Under the pieces are notes generated by a model. That model was not told the origin of the DNA. It worked only from the letters and a program-made list of their open reading frames with translations, and did no database searches. The translations under genes were made by a program, and so were the position numbers. From the NCBI GenBank assembly GCA_002118135.1, contig BDIU01000602.1, forward strand, positions 1 to 10,120: a stretch of DNA of 10,120 bases. Reading direction: 5' to 3'. Position 1 is the stretch's first letter. Each line of letters starts with the position of its first letter. This DNA is from Trebouxia sp. TZW2008 (lineage: Eukaryota; Chlorophyta; Trebouxiophyceae; Trebouxiales; Trebouxiaceae). Positions 7,382-10,120 of this stretch are shown here, piece after piece.

Positions 7382-8476
7382 CAAGCTGTGCTTGTGGCGC
7401 TGTGAGCGAGGCAAGGTAGGATGTGCAAATGGGCCTTGCATACGCTGAGCTGTTTGGCGCGACCCCCTCTCCCATTCCCCTTTCAAGCCAAATCAAAACA
7501 ATTTTGAGACGTGGAAGGAGGCAATCCTGCTGACCTCAAAGCATTGTTGCTCCAATGCGCATGCTACCTGTCAAAGCAAAAGCAGTCCTTCAGTACTTGG
7601 GGAAGTCACATGCCAGTACAAGATAGAGGTCTGAAAGCAGTGCAATCAGTTGCGTAATGACTGGTGCTATAATGGAGACATGAGCTCATAACATCCTACT
7701 AAGTGCCTTCACTGATTGGCTGACAAGTTATGTCTCAAAAGGCACCAGCTGTGCATAATTGTTGCCATCTGCAGGGAATCTTTGCGGCACCTTATGTCTA
7801 GACACATCTACAAACATGAATACGCAAGACCATCAGTGATGAGCTGCAGCCTTCATGCAAAGAACTTGCTCATAGCTGCTCAGCCGAGGGTCTTGCTCAC
7901 ACTCTAGCCCAAAACTCATGCTTGCCTCAGCCCTCTGGCATTCTTCACAAGCATCCACATACAGTGCCTGCAAAGGGCGGCTTGCATATTTGTACTTGTG
8001 CCGCATGCATGCATGGATCAAATGACAAGTGCAACATTTACTTCATTGTGTCCATGCAAAATAGTTTGCTGAGGAGTCAGCCAAGCACCAAGCTTCTGAC
8101 ATCGCTAGGCAATACTATTTGTTGCATCAGACCTGCTGTCTGCTCTGCAATTACGTATGACGCTTGCTCCTCAGCAACATGCTATGCTAGGTACACACAT
8201 GCCACCTTTATGAATTGCTATGCAGTTGGCCAAACACTGTGTATGGCAGCAGACATGCATAGTCATATGGCTGTATCAGAGTTAGTGACAGCTGTTGAAC
8301 CATATGTGCATGCTTGCACAAGTGCTGCCTCACAAGCTGTCTATGCAGTTTGGCCAGGAATGACCTTACGGCCTCCCAACCAAGAGCAGCACAACGTGTG
8401 CGTCTTAGCTTTACACCATAGCTTCAGACCACAGCAATGGCTGATCATTGTCAAGCTGCTTCACTAAGGCAGCAAA
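7382..8476. other. TGCA-rich stretch without recognised gene
   Basis: This includes the expected 3' untranslated region of the retroelement, but no LTR boundary could be placed. A plus-strand frame is open over 7922-8467 (181 codons); it is Cys/His/Met-rich with no known motif and is most likely a by-product of composition. Part of it (8266-8330) resembles the duplicate units at 1740 and 2194 in inverted orientation. Confidence 0.4.
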
Positions 8477-8739
8477 CCCTGGAGCAGCTAGCAATGAGTT
8501 CCCTAGCTCACAGACCCTGGAGCCACCGCTGCAGCTTGCAGCGCCGTGAAGGACTTTGCAATAGGGCAGCTGACCTGGGAAAAGCTAGCAGCGGGTCAGC
8601 CGGCTCACCATGACATGTGATACATCTCAGGGCAACCCTGTTTTGATCATACCTTTGCTGTAGACCAAGAGGTAAACACAATCAAAGATGAGACAAGATG
8701 AGACCTGCTCTTAGCCCATCTGGAGAGACCCTGGAGCAG
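8477..8739. repeat. Three copies of ccctggagc(ag)
   Basis: ccctggagcag occurs at 8477-8487 and 8729-8739, and ccctggagc at 8515-8523. The last two share the longer word agaccctggagc. Next to the middle copy is a small hairpin, cgctgca gct tgcagcg (8527-8543). A short plus-strand frame over 8443-8546 reads as a Pro/Gln/Ser-rich peptide (SNEFPSSQTLEPPLQ) and could be a linker exon, but the evidence is thin. Confidence 0.4.
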
Positions 8740-8871
8740 TGTCCATGCGCTTGGCAAGATCTGAACTGGGGAGCTTGAGAGTTCCACGGTCCAGACCTTG
8801 AAAAGCTGCTCATACATCCCTAGCAGTGATATGGTTTTGCTGACCGTGGAGGCCTTGATGTGTCCTAACAT
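8653..8871 (-). CDS. Possible minus-strand first exon, product unknown
   Basis: An ATG at 8871-8869 opens 73 codons that end exactly at a consensus-like donor, AAAG|GTATGA (8653/8652). The apparent stop TGA is part of that donor. The peptide has ordinary composition, starting MLGHIKASTVSKTISLLG, with no motif I recognise. The frame lies wholly inside a 409-bp stretch free of TGCA (8561-8969), unlike the false ORFs elsewhere. The start codon sits in the loop of a perfect 13-bp hairpin, which is unusual for a translated start. No acceptor for the next exon was matched. Without splicing it would be a 74-codon ORF of doubtful meaning. Confidence 0.22.
8685..8704. repeat. Tandem 10-bp duplication
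   Basis: aagatgagac is present twice in direct succession (8685-8694 and 8695-8704). It lies inside the possible minus-strand exon, where it neither keeps nor repeats a codon register cleanly. Confidence 0.8.
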
Positions 8872-8884
8872 TTAGGACACATCA
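8856..8884. repeat. Perfect 13-bp inverted repeat with 3-nt loop
   Basis: tgatgtgtcctaa (8856-8868) and ttaggacacatca (8872-8884) are fully complementary around the loop cat. A rough chance estimate for such a tight 13-bp hairpin in 10 kb is well below one in a hundred. It could be a transposon-end scar, a protein-binding palindrome or a transcript hairpin. No partner copy or target-site duplication was seen. Confidence 0.85.
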
Positions 8885-9124
8885 GGCGCAACTCCAAATG
8901 AAGCAAACAAGTACGATGGGGTACAGCAATCACTGAACTTAAGTAACGTTCTTGAACATAGATGCCGAATGCAACTATACTAGATAATGAAAACAGGAAG
9001 GTGTGGGTTGCAGAGCATGTCATGCACTCGCGCAGCAAAAAACAAGAAACTATCAACCATGTGTAAAACAGCAGGAACTTGCATAATGGTGTCGTACAAA
9101 CTATATGCGGATGCACTTTCTGCA

Positions 9125-9418
9125 ATTGGTCTGCTATGATTAGAACTCAGGCAATTTCGACCACGGTTGTCCCTTGAAACCTGGCTAAGCTCTGGTTCCA
9201 GCGCATTAGCATCCTAGAATTCAAGACATATCTCCGTGAGGGGTGGCCTAGACCACCTCCTGCGCATCGAAACCTCTTGAACTCTCCGAGCGCCGACCTA
9301 AACCCTGGTCAGGCGATGCTTAGCGTTGCCCTCATCATCGTTCTAATCTTAATTAGCAGACCAGCAGTTCGGTCAAGCCATAAATAGCTTGTCTTTATGA
9401 GATTGAAGCGCAAGACCA
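9125..9418. other. TGCA-free island of different composition
   Basis: For 294 bases the word TGCA is absent although it is frequent on most of both flanks. The stretch holds a near-palindrome, ggtggcctagaccacc (9242-9257, one mismatched pair), and scattered tRNA-like words on the minus strand that do not form a tRNA. No frame is open for long. It may be an inserted element or part of an untranslated region. Confidence 0.35.
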
Positions 9419-9691
9419 TGCATTGTTTATTTTTTGGAGAGATGCAACTGTAATATCATACACACACACTGCTTTGAAGTCGCTTTGGGTAGAAGACCTG
9501 CACTTGAACTGATTTTAGCATTTGCAACAAATGAAAAGCAACCTTCCACGCCTGATATCTATTGGTGATTAGCTCTCTTTGCTTGAGACAGCCAGTCTTG
9601 ACAAAATCAGCTTTTGTCACACTGACTGTCTCAATAGTGTCATTAAGCCACAGCACATCAGGCCACAAGTCAAGCAGCAAGATTACCATAA

Positions 9692-10120
9692 GAGACTGGC
9701 TCTAAGGACTGCCAGCACTCCAGGGGCCAAAGGCTTGACACTTGGCACGTTGCAACCTCATTTCTAAGGTCTGTCAAACAGGCAAGCCTTGAAAGCATGC
9801 ATCTGTTTTTAAGCTTGTGTGTGTGTGGGTCATTGCACAGCTTGAAGGGTGAACGTTGGCAGGCACAGCATGCTGTTGGGCTAGCAGGGCAAATGTGCTT
9901 GGCTGTGCAGCTGTGTTGTGTGTTTGGTAAGAGCGCTGGTGGCTAACAGTGTGCATACATATTCCAGCTGCTGCACTGCAGGCAGTACAGCCTGATGAAG
10001 CAGCCTTGCTGCCCCACCAACATGCTGTCATTGCCATCATCAAACTCACAAGCTTGCTGTTGATCCAGTTGCAATGTCTGGCAGCAGAGCTTGATGCAGC
10101 ACGTTGGCTGCCACCACTCC
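9692..10120 (+). CDS. Candidate spliced host gene, 3' end beyond the window, product unknown
   Basis: The model has exons ~9692-9768, 9841-9926 and 9968 to the edge. The third exon reads 50 open codons with protein-like composition (QPDEAALLPHQHAVIAIIKL, later CLAAELDAARWLPPL). The intron before it, 9927-9967, has donor TTTG|GTAAGA, a branch-like CTAAC and acceptor TTCCAG. It is phase 1, and the single G left at 9926 plus CT at 9968 makes the Ala codon that enters exactly the open frame. The middle exon reads GERWQAQHAVGLAGQMCLAV. The intron 9769-9840 (GTCTGT...TTGCACAG, 72 bp) is a multiple of three without an in-frame stop, so it could also be coding. The 41-bp intron is very short. The start is not identified; 9692 only marks the codon after an upstream stop. 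No family was recognised; the last exon looks helical and Leu/Ala-rich. Confidence 0.42.
9927..9967 (+). other. Putative 41-nt spliceosomal intron
   Basis: It starts GTAAGA, carries ggctaac (branch-point-like) at 9941-9947 and ends tattccag. Reading through it would hit TAA at 9944-9946; removing it joins two open frames in phase. This is the strongest splice-site set seen in the window. Confidence 0.42.

Noticed and set aside
7382..7700. 3' LTR of the retroelement
   Set aside because: No TG...CA-bounded repeat with a second copy upstream was found, and the purine run at 7513-7521 is too short to stand as a polypurine tract.
7922..8467. 181-codon plus-strand ORF
   Set aside because: Same compositional bias and no domain; only a weak resemblance to the duplicated unit, which is reported separately.
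9297..9308. Plant-type telomere repeat (cctaaaccct)
   Set aside because: Only about one and a half units, with no array around it.
1..10120. Prokaryotic defence system, CRISPR array or operon
   Set aside because: No spaced direct repeats with unique spacers, no ribosome-binding-site-led gene chains and no recognised defence domains; the rRNA fragment and retroelement are eukaryotic.

Overview
The window looks like nuclear DNA from a unicellular green alga (chlorophyte). The evidence is a fragment of eukaryotic 18S rRNA at the left edge with the green-lineage form of the 'GATTAGATACC' core, a decayed Ty3/gypsy retrotransposon of the chromodomain type, long stretches without continuous genes, and GT...AG intron-like boundaries. 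The palindromic word TGCA is unusually frequent: six copies in 1021-1140, where chance predicts about one per 256 bases. The genus cannot be fixed from this sequence. Nothing here resembles a prokaryotic operon, a phage or a CRISPR locus.

Layout. 1-63: antisense 18S rRNA, cut off abruptly at 63/64, with a palindrome on the junction. 64-496: no recognised gene. 497-752: a 256-bp TTGC/CTGC tetranucleotide repeat that opens all reading frames on both strands and so creates several false ORFs. 753-4430: TGCA-rich, probably intergenic or intronic. It holds two diverged copies of a roughly 230-bp unit exactly 454 bp apart (about 1740-1970 and 2194-2424). 4437-4635: a repeat with a tRNA-like head on the minus strand, a C13...G7 inverted repeat at its far end, and two undetermined bases beside it. 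4716-4850: a candidate host exon. 5733-7381: a 5'-truncated Ty3/gypsy pol remnant made of zinc-binding, integrase core, GPY/F and chromodomain segments, interrupted by five frame breaks and lacking two of the three integrase catalytic residues. 7382-8476: no recognised gene. 8477-8970: short repeats, a 13-bp hairpin and a possible minus-strand exon. 9125-9418: an island without TGCA. 9692-10120: the best candidate host gene, on the plus strand with two small phase-consistent introns, running off the right edge.

No working system can be assembled from this window. The only protein family recognised with confidence is the retrotransposon integrase, and that copy is dead as sequenced. The least explained items are the rDNA junction, the 454-bp-spaced duplicate, the tRNA-like repeat, and the spliced gene at the right edge, whose product was not recognised.
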